Positions 55,762-64,000 of a stretch of 64,000 nucleotides of DNA are shown here, in pieces (position 1 is the stretch's first letter; each line of letters starts with the position of its first letter). The notes under the pieces are model-generated. The model saw nothing but the letters and a program-made list of their open reading frames with translations, was not told the DNA's origin and made no database searches. Position numbers and translations under genes: made by a program. Origin of the DNA: Deinococcus yavapaiensis KR-236. Lineage in GTDB: Bacteria > Deinococcota > Deinococci > Deinococcales > Deinococcaceae. Location of the stretch: assembly GCF_003217515.1 (NCBI RefSeq), contig NZ_QJSX01000013.1, positions 1 through 64,000 on the forward strand, written 5' to 3'.

Positions 55762-57693
55762 TTAACTCGTTGTCGTACTGGAAGGCGTCCAGACCACGAT
55801 TCGGTCGCTCCCTCCCGCCGCGAGAAAACGGCCGTCCGGGCTGAAGGTCACGTCGTTCACGCTTGACCCGGGCTGTCCAAGCGACGCGATTTCCTCGCCT
55901 GACGGGAGCAACCACAATTTTACCACGCCGTCCGCAAACGCAGTCGCGACCAGCGGGGCGGACGGGTGGAAGGCCACGGCGTACACGTACCGTCGATTCC
56001 AGTTCAACGTCAACAGGCGCTTTCCCGTGTCCGCGCACCACACGCCGGCGGTGCGGTCCTCTGACGCTGTCGCCAAGTACCGCCCGTCCGCGCTCCACCG
56101 CACGTCGTGCACGAAATTGTAGTGCTTTAACTCGAGCGTCAACGCTCCGGAATCCAGCGAATGCACCCGCACCGAGTGATCCCATGAACTCGACACGACG
56201 TGCCGACCGAGCGGATCGAACGCCACCGCCGTAACTTGCATGGTGTGGCCGGTCAAGGTGTGACGTTCATCGCCCGACTCGACGTCGTACACCTTCACGA
56301 GGCCGTCGCCGTACCCGACGGCAAGATGCGACGCGACCGGCGAGAACGCGACGGCTTTCGCGTACCGTTCGTTCCAGAGCAAACGCCGCCCGGCCTTCCA
56401 GTTCGCGTCATTCCACACTCGAGCGGTGCGGTCGTCCGAGGCGCTGGCGAACCACCCCGCGCGTGACACGGCCACGGAATTCACCGTGCCAGTGTGTTCT
56501 TTCGACTCGTGCAACGGCCGCGCCTCCTCGATGGACCACACGACACACGACCGATCGCTCGCGGTGATCAAGGCATCCGGTTGCTCACCGAACACGACGC
56601 TCGTCGTTCCCTGCTGTGGCAACGTCAATTCCAACACTTCATCCGCCCACGCCCATACGTCACTGGTGGTCGTCGGCACGTCGGACGCTTCTTCGACAAG
56701 ACCACCGACGGCCAAGGATTCGAGGGGAAGGGCGTGCTGCGCGCTCGATTCCGCCACGAGTTGAGCGGAAGCGCTCGTCGCTTGCAAGTCTTCAGCGATG
56801 ATGGGCACGCTCATCACCTGCGATAACGTGCGTGCCAGTTGCGCCGCCGAGAAAAAGCGTACCAGGTCCACCTTCCCGCCCGAGCGTGCCTCGTCTTCCT
56901 CACATCCCACGACTGCACGCACCAACCGCTCTTCGAGGGCGTGCACCACGAACGCCACTTCCTCCAAGCGCCGCTCGATGCCTCGCAGGTGAGCGATTTT
57001 GGTGGTGACTTCCGCGCAGTACACGTCGACGTTCGCCGCGTATTCCACGGCGGCTGTTCGTGCTTCCTCGCCTTTCTTGGCGAGAATCAACGACCCGACC
57101 AGGGCTGCCGGCGCGGCGAACAGTCCGCCCGCGACGATCGTACCGAGCGCCACGCCTCCACCGCCGGATGCGAGCGTTCCCCCACCGAGCCAAGCGAGCA
57201 AGGCGCTGTTCGCTGCGGCGCCTGACAAGGCGGAAAGGGCCGTGCCGGTGCTGGCCGCACCGAGGGCGGTCACGGCAGACGTAACACCCATACCAGCCCC
57301 GAGGCTGGCCGCGCCCGCCTTCAGCATGCCGCGCGCCACGTCAAGGCTTTGCACGCCGAAACCCCTGAACTCCTCGATGTGTTCGGGTGAAAGGTGCAAG
57401 CGCACCTGAAAGTCTTTGTCCGTGACGTTCGCGCGTTGCTTTTGTCGTTCCCACAAGCGTACGAACGCCGCCATGGACGTTCCCATGACCGTGAGTTTTT
57501 GCTGTTCGAGGCTGCGAGCGCGCTCGCGAACGGCGGTCAAGCGAAGCTCGATCTTTCGTTCTGCCGCTTCTTTTCGGGCGGTCGCGTTGCTGAGCGAGTC
57601 TCTTGCTTGTTTGATGGCGACACCACCGTCGATGCCTTTCTTCGCGGCGGCGACGCCCACGGCGGCCACAACCCAAATCAGTGGTAGAGGCAT
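55762..57693 (-). CDS. WD40 protein with glycine-rich hydrophobic segment
   Basis: A 643-residue protein starting at ATG 57693 after AAAGGATG. A short N-terminal hydrophobic helix (PLPLIWVVAAVGVAAA) is followed by a charged coiled coil (residues about 20-85). Residues about 115-210 are Gly/Ala-rich and hydrophobic (SLGAGMGVTSAVTALGAAS, then GGGVALGTIVAGGLFAAPA), like a hairpin that could insert in a membrane. A helical segment follows. Residues about 370-643 are seven WD40 blades (VNSVAVSRAGWFASASDDRT, VTAVAFDPLGRHVVSSSWD, VNDVTFSPDGRFLAAGGSD), enough for a full beta-propeller. A sensor plus membrane effector architecture is inferred. The upstream 192-residue gene is 37 bases away. Confidence 0.82.
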   Translation of the reverse strand: MPLPLIWVVAAVGVAAAKKGIDGGVAIKQARDSLSNATARKEAAERKIELRLTAVRERARSLEQQKLTVMGTSMAAFVRLWERQKQRANVTDKDFQVRLHLSPEHIEEFRGFGVQSLDVARGMLKAGAASLGAGMGVTSAVTALGAASTGTALSALSGAAANSALLAWLGGGTLASGGGGVALGTIVAGGLFAAPAALVGSLILAKKGEEARTAAVEYAANVDVYCAEVTTKIAHLRGIERRLEEVAFVVHALEERLVRAVVGCEEDEARSGGKVDLVRFFSAAQLARTLSQVMSVPIIAEDLQATSASAQLVAESSAQHALPLESLAVGGLVEEASDVPTTTSDVWAWADEVLELTLPQQGTTSVVFGEQPDALITASDRSCVVWSIEEARPLHESKEHTGTVNSVAVSRAGWFASASDDRTARVWNDANWKAGRRLLWNERYAKAVAFSPVASHLAVGYGDGLVKVYDVESGDERHTLTGHTMQVTAVAFDPLGRHVVSSSWDHSVRVHSLDSGALTLELKHYNFVHDVRWSADGRYLATASEDRTAGVWCADTGKRLLTLNWNRRYVYAVAFHPSAPLVATAFADGVVKLWLLPSGEEIASLGQPGSSVNDVTFSPDGRFLAAGGSDRIVVWTPSSTTTS

Positions 57694-57730
57694 GTCATCC
57701 TTTCCAACCGGCGCGTGGAGGTCTGCTGCG

Positions 57731-58309
57731 TTACAGGTCCAGCACAAACGCCGGGTTTTTCAGTTGTTCTTGAAACTCTGCGAGGTCTTTGAATGGATTG
57801 GTCTTCACGAGTTCAAGAATTCCGGCGAGCACGACCTGCAGTCCTTGCAGGTCGCTGGCGTCCTGCGCTTTGTCGAGCGCGGCGAACAAATGCTCGAAGT
57901 TGCTTCGCCGTTCGTCGAAGGAACGCTCCAGGTACGTGCTCATGACGGCTCGCGTCGACGCGATGCTCGCGAGGGTGGCGTCCCGCCACGCTTCAATGTG
58001 ATGTCGCTTCGTGCGCTCCTGCTCGGCCGTCACCGCGTACTCTCGCCAAGCCTCCACGATTCCTTGCACGGCGGCAAGCGTCGAAGGATCGCTGACGCTC
58101 TTGACAAAGCGGCGGGCGTCCGTTCCGAGGGTTGATGTTTGCGGCGGGAGCGCTTCTACTCGCGTCGCACCAGGTGTTTCGGGCGTCGCAGGTGCTTGAC
58201 GAGGAGCGCTTGAGCCAAGGCGAGCCGCAAGGGTCGCGCCCAACGACGTGAATTGCTGCAAGGTGTCGAGGAATTCCTGAGGGTCAAGGGGCGATTCGGA
58301 TGTTGACAT
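57731..58309 (-). CDS. helical partner protein of the WD40 gene
   Basis: A 192-residue soluble protein starting at ATG 58309 after AGAAGGAG. It is mostly helical: an N-terminal Ser/Pro/Thr-rich part, then coiled segments (DARRFVKSVSDPSTLAAVQG, YLERSFDERRSNFEHLF) and a C-terminus EFQEQLKNPAFVLDL. No family recognised. It is upstream of and close to the WD40 gene on the same strand, suggesting one operon and a possible regulatory or inhibitory partner. Confidence 0.7.
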   Translation of the reverse strand: MSTSESPLDPQEFLDTLQQFTSLGATLAARLGSSAPRQAPATPETPGATRVEALPPQTSTLGTDARRFVKSVSDPSTLAAVQGIVEAWREYAVTAEQERTKRHHIEAWRDATLASIASTRAVMSTYLERSFDERRSNFEHLFAALDKAQDASDLQGLQVVLAGILELVKTNPFKDLAEFQEQLKNPAFVLDL

Positions 58310-58783
58310 GCGACTCCTTCTCTTACAACGCGCTACGACCCGCAGACACGCCGTCTCGTATGAAGGCATTGTAAGAACCCGTGGTTGCGCCGTGGGCGCA
58401 AATGCCAAGCACCTTGACCGGCATTGACAACCTGTCATCCAAGCGACGCCAAGAGGTGCTACAGAAACGACGCTTGGGTAACGCCTCAGTCGTTTCCCTG
58501 CAACAACCGTCACCTTCAGCCAGACCGACTCGAGCTCCCTTAGAAACGCTCTTACCTACTTACAGAACAGTCGCGGCACCTCACGTCACAAGCTCCAGGC
58601 GCTCCAAACGACGCTTGATGACGCCCACGTCGACTTCAATAAGAACAGCAGCGCAGCTTCTCTCCCCAAGCGAGGCAAGTGAAAGCGCCTGCGACCCCGA
58701 AGGGTCGACTACAGCAAACGATCTACCGCTTCCTCCCTCGTCCACACACTGTTCGGCATCATTGCCGTTTCAAAGGAGCTTTC
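58310..58783. other. divergent regulatory stretch with short repeats
   Basis: No gene seen between the WD40-partner gene and the vWA gene. AAACGACGCTTG occurs twice (58465-58476 and 58606-58617), and CCAAGCG (58439-58445) is the inverted counterpart of CGCTTGG (58471-58477), so it may be a binding site. A TTGACA lies at 58424-58429 without an evident -10. Confidence 0.45.
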
Positions 58784-60040
58784 ATGCACGAACCGCGCCT
58801 CGAACTGCTGCCCTTGCACGCCGCCCTGCGTACTTCGCACTCAACCGACGTGACCCTCCTCATTCGCGTGCACGCGCCCGCCTTGCCTGCTCGGACCACG
58901 CGGCGCGTTCCCCTCAATCTCGCGCTCGTCCTCGACCGCAGCGGTTCCATGAGCGGCGAACCCCTCGAAATGGCCAAACGCGCGGCGATCGCGGCGGTAC
59001 GTCAAGCTCGAGCGGACGATCGCTTGAGCGTCGTCACGTTCGATGACACCGTGCACGTGACGGCCGCCAGCCAAACCATCACGAACCGCGACGCTGTCAT
59101 TGCTGCCATCGAACGCGTCGAAGCGGGCGGCAGCACCGACTTGCACGGCGGGTGGCTGGAAGGCGCGATGCAAGTGGCGGCGCACGTGCAAGCGAACGCC
59201 CTCAACCGCGTGGTAGTGCTCAGCGACGGTCGCGCGAACCACGGCGTGACGAATGGCCGTGACATCGCAAGGAACGTGCGCGGGTTGACCGAGCGCGGCG
59301 TCAGCACGACCACCATCGGGTTGGGCGGCCATTACGACGAGAACCTCTTGTTGAGCATGGCGACCGCGGGGGACGGCAGCTTCGAGCATGTCGAAGACGC
59401 CACGCGCCTCCCCACCTTCTTCGAAGAGGAACTGCAAGGCTTGACGCGCACGGCGGGTCGCACGGTCAGCCTCGGCATTGAACCGAATCCGGAATTCGAC
59501 GTGCGCCTCATGGACGTCTTGAACGACTTCAAGCGCAACGACCACGGGCGGTTGCAGCTACCCAACCTCGTCGCCGGTCAAGTCATCGAGGTGGTCGCGA
59601 CGCTTCAAGTCCCAGCGCAACTCGGTCGGGAGGGTCTCAGCGTATCCATCGCGAACGTGCGCCTCGCGTGGACGGACTTGGAAGGCACGCGCCACGCCAG
59701 GCGTTTTCCAGTCGTGTTGAACGTGTACTCGGCGAGCGACGCAGACGCTTTGCCAAACGATGCGGTCGTGCAATCCGTCGCTGCGGTGTTGCGGTCGGCG
59801 CGGTACAAGCGCGACGCGGTGCGCGCCCTCGACCAAGGCGACCGGAGGGCGGCCCGTCAAACGTTCGAGGCGGCTTCGTTCGCGCTGCTCGCCGCCCCTT
59901 TGGACGCCGCAAGCCTTTCGCAGGAACTGGCGGACGTGCAAGCCTTGTCGGACGCCTTGGATCGAGGAGACACCGCATTGTCTCGTAAGCGCGCGCTCAG
60001 TCAAGCGCACGCGCGGGCGCACAGCAAACCCCGTAAGTAG
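58784..60040 (+). CDS. soluble von Willebrand factor A domain protein
   Basis: A 418-residue cytoplasmic vWA protein. The ATG at 58784 has AAAGGAG upstream; the in-frame codons before it are not protein-like. The MIDAS motif is complete: LALVLDRSGSMSGEPLEMAK (about residues 45-64, DxSxS), GGSTDLHGGW (the Thr) and LSDGRANHG (the Asp). A beta-sandwich part follows (about residues 230-330), and the C-terminal helical tail is Arg/Ala-rich. Soluble vWA proteins often act with MoxR-type ATPases; none is present here. It is divergent from the WD40 operon and converges on the HerA operon, with a long hairpin between. Confidence 0.88.
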   Translation: MHEPRLELLPLHAALRTSHSTDVTLLIRVHAPALPARTTRRVPLNLALVLDRSGSMSGEPLEMAKRAAIAAVRQARADDRLSVVTFDDTVHVTAASQTITNRDAVIAAIERVEAGGSTDLHGGWLEGAMQVAAHVQANALNRVVVLSDGRANHGVTNGRDIARNVRGLTERGVSTTTIGLGGHYDENLLLSMATAGDGSFEHVEDATRLPTFFEEELQGLTRTAGRTVSLGIEPNPEFDVRLMDVLNDFKRNDHGRLQLPNLVAGQVIEVVATLQVPAQLGREGLSVSIANVRLAWTDLEGTRHARRFPVVLNVYSASDADALPNDAVVQSVAAVLRSARYKRDAVRALDQGDRRAARQTFEAASFALLAAPLDAASLSQELADVQALSDALDRGDTALSRKRALSQAHARAHSKPRK

Positions 60041-60049
60041 CCGACGCGT

Positions 60050-60110
60050 CTAGGCGACTGGGCGGTGGCCAACGCGACAGACAAGCGTTGGCCACCGCCC
60101 AGTCGCCTAG
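60050..60110. terminator. 26-bp perfect stem between convergent genes
   Basis: A perfect 26-bp inverted repeat (60050-60075 with 60085-60110, loop GACAGACAA) separates the vWA gene and the minus-strand HD-domain gene. Its length and GC content make it a strong bidirectional terminator; no T run is seen. Confidence 0.8.
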
Positions 60111-60136
60111 GTGTCCTTTACAGCGTTGCCGCCACT

Positions 60137-60625
60137 TCAAATCAACGTCCGTTCACCGCGCGCGAAGGCTCGCGCGGCAGGGGTGCTAAGGTAACGAACG
60201 TCGAGCGTGTACCCCACGCGCGGTAAATCAAGGCGGTCCGCGTCCCAGCACGCGCCGATCGTCGGATCGCTTGAGGTCGTGCCGTCCGTGTGGTGGGTGC
60301 ACGCGTACACGAGCGTATCGAGTTGCGCGCTCGTCAAGTCGAGCGCCGCGTGCATTTCGCGGGCACGCGCCGCTCCACGCGCACCATGTTGAGGGTCGTG
60401 GTACTCGTTGTCGCGCTGGCAGTCATGAAAGATCGAGAACCACCGCACGACCCGCTCGTCCGCACTTGGCGTGCGTCGAGCGAGCGCGACGCCGAAGCGC
60501 TCGACGTTCCGCCAATGCAGCTCTGGGCCGTGCAAGGAACGCGGGCCGAGCGGAAACTCCCGCGCGAGGATTTCCAGCACCGCTTCGAACGACACGGGCG
60601 TCACGCCCTCACGCGGATCGTTCAC
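60137..60625 (-). CDS. HD-domain phosphohydrolase-like protein
   Basis: A 162-residue protein starting at a GTG (60625) that overlaps the upstream stop (GTGA), with AGGAG nine bases before it. The HD pattern is readable: His32 in SLHGPELHW, His67-Asp68 in SIFHDCQRDNEYHDP, His111-112 in CTHHTDG, and WDADRLDLPRVG (near residue 128). HD enzymes hydrolyse phosphate esters, often nucleotides, with bound metal. It is the last gene of the HerA operon. Confidence 0.82.
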   Translation of the reverse strand: MNDPREGVTPVSFEAVLEILAREFPLGPRSLHGPELHWRNVERFGVALARRTPSADERVVRWFSIFHDCQRDNEYHDPQHGARGAARAREMHAALDLTSAQLDTLVYACTHHTDGTTSSDPTIGACWDADRLDLPRVGYTLDVRYLSTPAARAFARGERTLI

Positions 60626-61404
60626 GAAGGAACGCTCCTGAGGTACAAGCGTTCCACGGCAGCGGCCGCTCGAAGGTTCGCGCCGTGCTCGAGGGCATTG
60701 TTGGCGTAGCGATGCCAACGATCGCTGTACTCCGCGTCCGCTCGCGCCCACGTCGCGGCTGTCGTCACGTCCCACCCTTGACGCAACGCGTCTTGCCCGG
60801 CTTGCCGCGCGCCTTCGACGTACGCCCACTGGTAGGCGTGCTCGAACTCGTGCACGAGCGTCTTCACCGCTTCCTTCGGATGGTCGAGTTCGAGCAAGCT
60901 GGAATGCAGCGTGATCACCGCGCCTTCCGACGTGTGCTCGCACAAGCCTTGCGCGGGCATTCTCTCGAACGTCACGCCTCCTAGGGGCACGCTCCACACG
61001 CGTTCCGCGTCCCCGGCCGCGTGCACGAGCGCTTCAGCGCGCTGCTCACGCGTGGCGTGCGCCCACCCTTCGGGTTGCAAGGTCGGGATGCGTTCAAACG
61101 CTTGCCACGTCGCTTCCGCCTTGTACTGCTCGACGCTCAAGCGCTCTTGAGCGTTGCGTTCCAACACGCGCTCACGCAGCTCGTGCAGTTCCTCCGCCGT
61201 CCTCTCCGTTCCCTGAGGCGTTTCGGCAGGACGAGCGGCGCGTTCACTCCACGCGCGCGCCGCCTCCTTCCCAGCTTCCAACAGGGTGCCGAGAATCATG
61301 GTGCGCCAGTCAGACACGTCCCCGCTCGGTTCGAACCGCACCTTCCCGAGGGATTCCAGCAGCGTCGAAGCGCCCAGCTCGCGGTGTTCACCCGACTCGT
61401 ACAT
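60622..61404 (-). CDS. zincin-like protein with HExxH motif
   Basis: A 260-residue protein starting at ATG 61404 after GGGAGG, overlapping the upstream gene by 17 bases. A helical N-terminal part (residues about 30-110) is followed by a peptidase-like region with VHEFEHAYQW (HEFEH, residues 185-189), the HExxH zinc motif. No clear third ligand was identified, so peptidase activity is plausible, not shown. It has no signal peptide. It is coupled to the HD gene downstream and to the CxxC gene upstream. Confidence 0.75.
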   Translation of the reverse strand: MYESGEHRELGASTLLESLGKVRFEPSGDVSDWRTMILGTLLEAGKEAARAWSERAARPAETPQGTERTAEELHELRERVLERNAQERLSVEQYKAEATWQAFERIPTLQPEGWAHATREQRAEALVHAAGDAERVWSVPLGGVTFERMPAQGLCEHTSEGAVITLHSSLLELDHPKEAVKTLVHEFEHAYQWAYVEGARQAGQDALRQGWDVTTAATWARADAEYSDRWHRYANNALEHGANLRAAAAVERLYLRSVPS

Positions 61405-62014
61405 GCGGTGCCTCCCTGAGAACGTCAAGTTGTCGTTGCAGCGCGAGCGCTCCTTCAAGGTGCGCGCGGGTCGCGGCGCGCCCGCCGGCGGTTTGCGCGA
61501 GCAGGCAGTACGCGAGGTTCGCCGTGACGCTCGGCGCGAACGGTACGCTCGCCTCTGATGGGAGTTGCGCGTTGACGATGTTCGCGGCAGCGAAACTCAA
61601 GCTCGCGGCGCTCAAGGTGCCGTTGGGTGCGACGAGCGCGTCGAGCGGCGCGGTCGTGCCGAGCAATGCTTGCGTGACGACCGCGCCGTACGCGCACGGC
61701 GCGCTGCAGTGATGACACACGCGTCCCGCGAAGGGACGCGCGGTGACGGCTGCGCGACTCGCGTGCATACGCTGCACTTCCTGAGCGGCCGCGTCGAGGA
61801 CGTCTTCGAGCGCTTCGCGGCGCGCGGCGCGTTCGAGTAGCGCCTGCACGACCGTGAGGGAGCCGTTGTCGTCCGGGTACGCTTCACGTGCTTGCCGCAC
61901 GACAATAGGCACGCCAGCCTCGTCGAAGTCTCGAGTGGCGCGTGAAAACCACGCGGCGCGATTCGCACGCGGCACGTACGGCAGCAAGTGCAAGGCAATC
62001 AAGGCGGCCCTCAC
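61388..62014 (-). CDS. CxxCxxxC-containing protein of unknown function
   Basis: A 208-residue protein whose ATG overlaps the HerA stop (ATGA junction). It contains VCHHCSAPCAYGAV (Cys100, 103 and 107), a cluster that could bind zinc or iron-sulfur. The rest is Ala-rich and helical (AALIALHLLPYVPRAN at the start, ASLSFAAANIVNAQLPSE later). No family is recognised. Its overlaps with HerA and the zincin gene mean it is part of the same translated unit. Confidence 0.7.
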   Translation of the reverse strand: MRAALIALHLLPYVPRANRAAWFSRATRDFDEAGVPIVVRQAREAYPDDNGSLTVVQALLERAARREALEDVLDAAAQEVQRMHASRAAVTARPFAGRVCHHCSAPCAYGAVVTQALLGTTAPLDALVAPNGTLSAASLSFAAANIVNAQLPSEASVPFAPSVTANLAYCLLAQTAGGRAATRAHLEGALALQRQLDVLREAPHVRVG

Positions 62015-64000
62015 GTGAGCTCCTTTTCTGCCGTTGGGACTTGCACGGACGCTTCGCCAGGGATTTGCACGAGCGCGGCGCGGTCGTCGGTTTGCACGAT
62101 CGCCTGACCGCGGCGCAGCAAGCTGATGGCACGCTTCTGCTCGTCTTCAAGGCCCATCACAGCGGCGAGGCTGTCTTGATCGTCGCTCGCTTGCAAGCGG
62201 TGCACGATCTTGAGGTTGGTGTTCTTCAAGGCGTCCGGGATGAGCTTGGCAGGCACTTGATCGACGATGACGAGTCCTTCGCCGTACGCGCGGACTTCCG
62301 CGAGGAGATCCGCGAACATCTCCGCCACGAACGCCTTGCCGCTCGGGGTGTCCGGCGCGGGTTTGCGCAGCACGCGGTGCGCTTCTTCGACGAAGGTGAC
62401 GTGCCGCAAGTCGCTCGGACCTTGCGTGAAGCGCCGTTCGTACAACAAGCCGAGCAGCAAGCCCATCACGAGGGATTTATCAGCGTCGTCGCTGAGCATC
62501 GAGAGGTTCACGACGGCGGGCGCGTCGAGAAGGTCGTGCAGCGGCGTGGACGTCGCCACGTTGAACAACTGCCCTTTCGCGCCTTTCATCAGGGACTTGA
62601 TGCGGTGCCGCAGCGCCGTGCGGAGGTTGCGTTGCACGTCCGCCGCGTAGGCTTCTTCGGCCAGCACGGCGTCCACGGCTTCCATGAGGTGAGAAAGCAT
62701 CGGGAAGGTTCGAACGACAGGTTCTTCGTCGTCCAACCACCCGTTTTGTTCGTACGTGCGTACGAGCGCCGCTTCAAGCAAGATGGGTAGCACTTCTTGC
62801 ATGGGGAAGCTCGCCGTGAGGGTGGCTTTGAGGCGGTCGAGGTGGCTTTGCGTCGCGTACCCGTCGGGCACTTCGAATGGATTGAGGTGCAGCGCGTCGA
62901 GGGGCGTTCCTTTCCATGAAGTTGCGCCGGGCATGAACACCCGAACGTTCGCGCCGGGTTTGCGCTCTGCGAGCGCCCACTCGAGGTACTCGGTCTTGGC
63001 AGGTTCAAGCACGAGGTACGGCACGCCGCGCCGCGCGAGTTCGCGCAGCAAGTGACGGCTCGTGACGCTTTTGCCGCTGCCAGTCGTGCCGGTGATGAAC
63101 GCATGCCGCGTGAAGTGCTGCAATTCCACCGGGTACGAGTGCGCGAGGATCGCTCCGCGGTCCATGAGGTGCCCGAGGGCGATGAAGTCACCATCGGCGC
63201 GTGGCGCGTCCGTCGTGAAGTGCGGCGGGCGGGGCCGTGCGCTCACACCGGGCAGGTCGCGGCGCGGGAGGCTCATCCAGATGCTCAGCTCCTCGGTGTT
63301 CAGCACGGTGGTGAGGCGCTGGTAATGCTCACCCAGCGGGTGGGGGCGTTGCAAGCCGAAGAACGAAGGTTGCAAGTTCGGGAATTGCAGCAGTTGAATC
63401 GCGCCGCTCGGCACTTCTGGGCGACGCAAATGCGCCAAGTGGTGGACGCGCAGCGGCTCAAGGTGCGTTTCCGCACCGGAGCCGAGGCTGCGCAGCAAGC
63501 TCGCGCCCAGTTGATCGGTTGCTTCCGAGTCGCTCAGCAAGTACACCCCGGTTTCCCACAAACCGAGGTTGCGTCCGCTTTGCAAGCGTTCGAAGTGCGC
63601 TTCAAGCGTCGTTTCGGCGTATTGCGCGCGACGATCAAGCACCTCGATCGTTTCGCCTTCGGACGTGCCGGTGGTGACGTTCTTGCGCAGCGAATTGACC
63701 GCGCCGGCCACGGCGGCGCCTCCGAGCGTAAGGGCAGCGAGCGGCCCGGCGATGGGGGCGGCCGCCACCAGCGGGACGGCGGCCGCGGCGGCCAAGCCGA
63801 CGCCTGCTTGCACGAGGGTGCCGAGCATGGACGGGATGGTCGCCGACGCCAAGCCGCGCTTGACTTCATCCCAAGACTTGAATTGCGAAGCGCTGGAGCT
63901 TTCATTCCACGAGCGGTTGACGCTGCGCTTCACGAGCGGGTGCACTTCGGCGATGAGTTGCATCAAGCCTTGCTGCAAGTTCACGATGGTGCCGTCCGCG
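62011..64000 (-). CDS. HerA/VirB4-like ATPase (DUF87), 5' end beyond window
   Basis: The frame is open to the window edge, so at least 663 residues are visible and the start is outside. A Gly/Ala-rich hydrophobic stretch near the visible N-terminus (VGLAAAAAVPLVAAAPIAG) suggests a membrane or oligomer segment. The ATPase has Walker A ITGTTGSGKSVTSRHLL (about 300 residues in), then LVLEPAKTEYLEWAL, Walker B HVTFVEEAHRVLRKP and IVDQVPAKLIPDALKNTN, the pattern of HerA-FtsK ATPases. HerA proteins form hexameric DNA pumps, and in bacteria partner with nucleases or other effectors. Here it leads a coupled operon with a CxxC protein, a zincin and an HD enzyme. Confidence 0.85.
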   Translation of the reverse strand, partial: ADGTIVNLQQGLMQLIAEVHPLVKRSVNRSWNESSSASQFKSWDEVKRGLASATIPSMLGTLVQAGVGLAAAAAVPLVAAAPIAGPLAALTLGGAAVAGAVNSLRKNVTTGTSEGETIEVLDRRAQYAETTLEAHFERLQSGRNLGLWETGVYLLSDSEATDQLGASLLRSLGSGAETHLEPLRVHHLAHLRRPEVPSGAIQLLQFPNLQPSFFGLQRPHPLGEHYQRLTTVLNTEELSIWMSLPRRDLPGVSARPRPPHFTTDAPRADGDFIALGHLMDRGAILAHSYPVELQHFTRHAFITGTTGSGKSVTSRHLLRELARRGVPYLVLEPAKTEYLEWALAERKPGANVRVFMPGATSWKGTPLDALHLNPFEVPDGYATQSHLDRLKATLTASFPMQEVLPILLEAALVRTYEQNGWLDDEEPVVRTFPMLSHLMEAVDAVLAEEAYAADVQRNLRTALRHRIKSLMKGAKGQLFNVATSTPLHDLLDAPAVVNLSMLSDDADKSLVMGLLLGLLYERRFTQGPSDLRHVTFVEEAHRVLRKPAPDTPSGKAFVAEMFADLLAEVRAYGEGLVIVDQVPAKLIPDALKNTNLKIVHRLQASDDQDSLAAVMGLEDEQKRAISLLRRGQAIVQTDDRAALVQIPGEASVQVPTAEKELT

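Noticed and set aside
60050..60110. Inverted repeat as the end of a mobile element
   Set aside because: It lies exactly between convergent stops, has a short loop and no transposase, which fits a terminator better.
1..64000. tRNA or rRNA genes
   Set aside because: No cloverleaf or ribosomal sequence was recognised by eye; a tRNA scan was not run, so a missed tRNA is possible.

Overview
The window is high-GC bacterial DNA with frequent GTG and occasional TTG starts, many short or overlapping gene junctions, several Sec or lipoprotein signal peptides, and three insertion sequences. No rRNA, tRNA or CRISPR array was recognised. Protein style (envelope lipoproteins, a J-domain protein with repeats, IS5 and IS3 elements) fits a Deinococcus-like member of Deinococcota. 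That placement is inference, since no marker gene is present.

Layout, left part (1-22 kb). A cut-off IS5 transposase is followed by a double-GNAT acetyltransferase and a large secreted protein. Next comes a decayed stretch with remnants of a metallo-beta-lactamase-fold gene and an M23 peptidase. A 1,507-residue sacsin-like GHKL ATPase with a C-terminal DUF3883/NOV-like domain follows, with a serine recombinase upstream. Then come a J-domain membrane protein with four near-identical 63-residue repeats, a lipoprotein, a HisS/HisZ-like protein and an envelope cluster (FlgT-like, CsgG-like, PPC-like lipoprotein and other secreted proteins). A second secreted protein near 20.6-22.1 kb is a paralogue of the one at 1.7-3.7 kb.

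Layout, right part (22.7-64 kb). This is an accessory island of large, mostly multidomain genes. It starts with a RecB-like nuclease/SF1 helicase. After a gene-poor kilobase comes a three-gene operon: a membrane vWA protein, a tubulin/FtsZ-like GTPase and a 690-residue helical protein. An IS3 element follows, whose transposase is broken by one base. Next is a regulator with a sigma-70 region 4-like helix-turn-helix plus an XRE-like domain and tiny coupled ORFs, then a coiled-coil membrane protein, an XRE repressor with a perfect operator-like palindrome, and a decayed IS5 copy that truncates its neighbour. After several small genes (phosphoesterase, excisionase-like, ankyrin) come a 1,726-residue SF1 helicase with a VSR-like nuclease, a divergent SF2 helicase with an HNH domain, a 1,093-residue LRV-repeat protein, a WD40 protein with a glycine-rich hydrophobic segment, a small partner and a soluble vWA protein. 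The window ends in a translationally coupled operon: HerA-like ATPase, a CxxCxxxC protein, a HExxH zincin-like protein and an HD-domain protein.

How the genes may work together. The vWA/tubulin-like operon matches the published idea of an FtsZ-like family acting with vWA proteins in membrane remodelling. The helicase-nuclease fusions, GHKL-NOV protein, WD40 protein and HerA operon look like a defence or stress island. The four-gene HerA operon and the vWA-tubulin-690 aa operon are the best candidates for an undescribed system. Functions are inferred from motifs read by eye; no database search was run.
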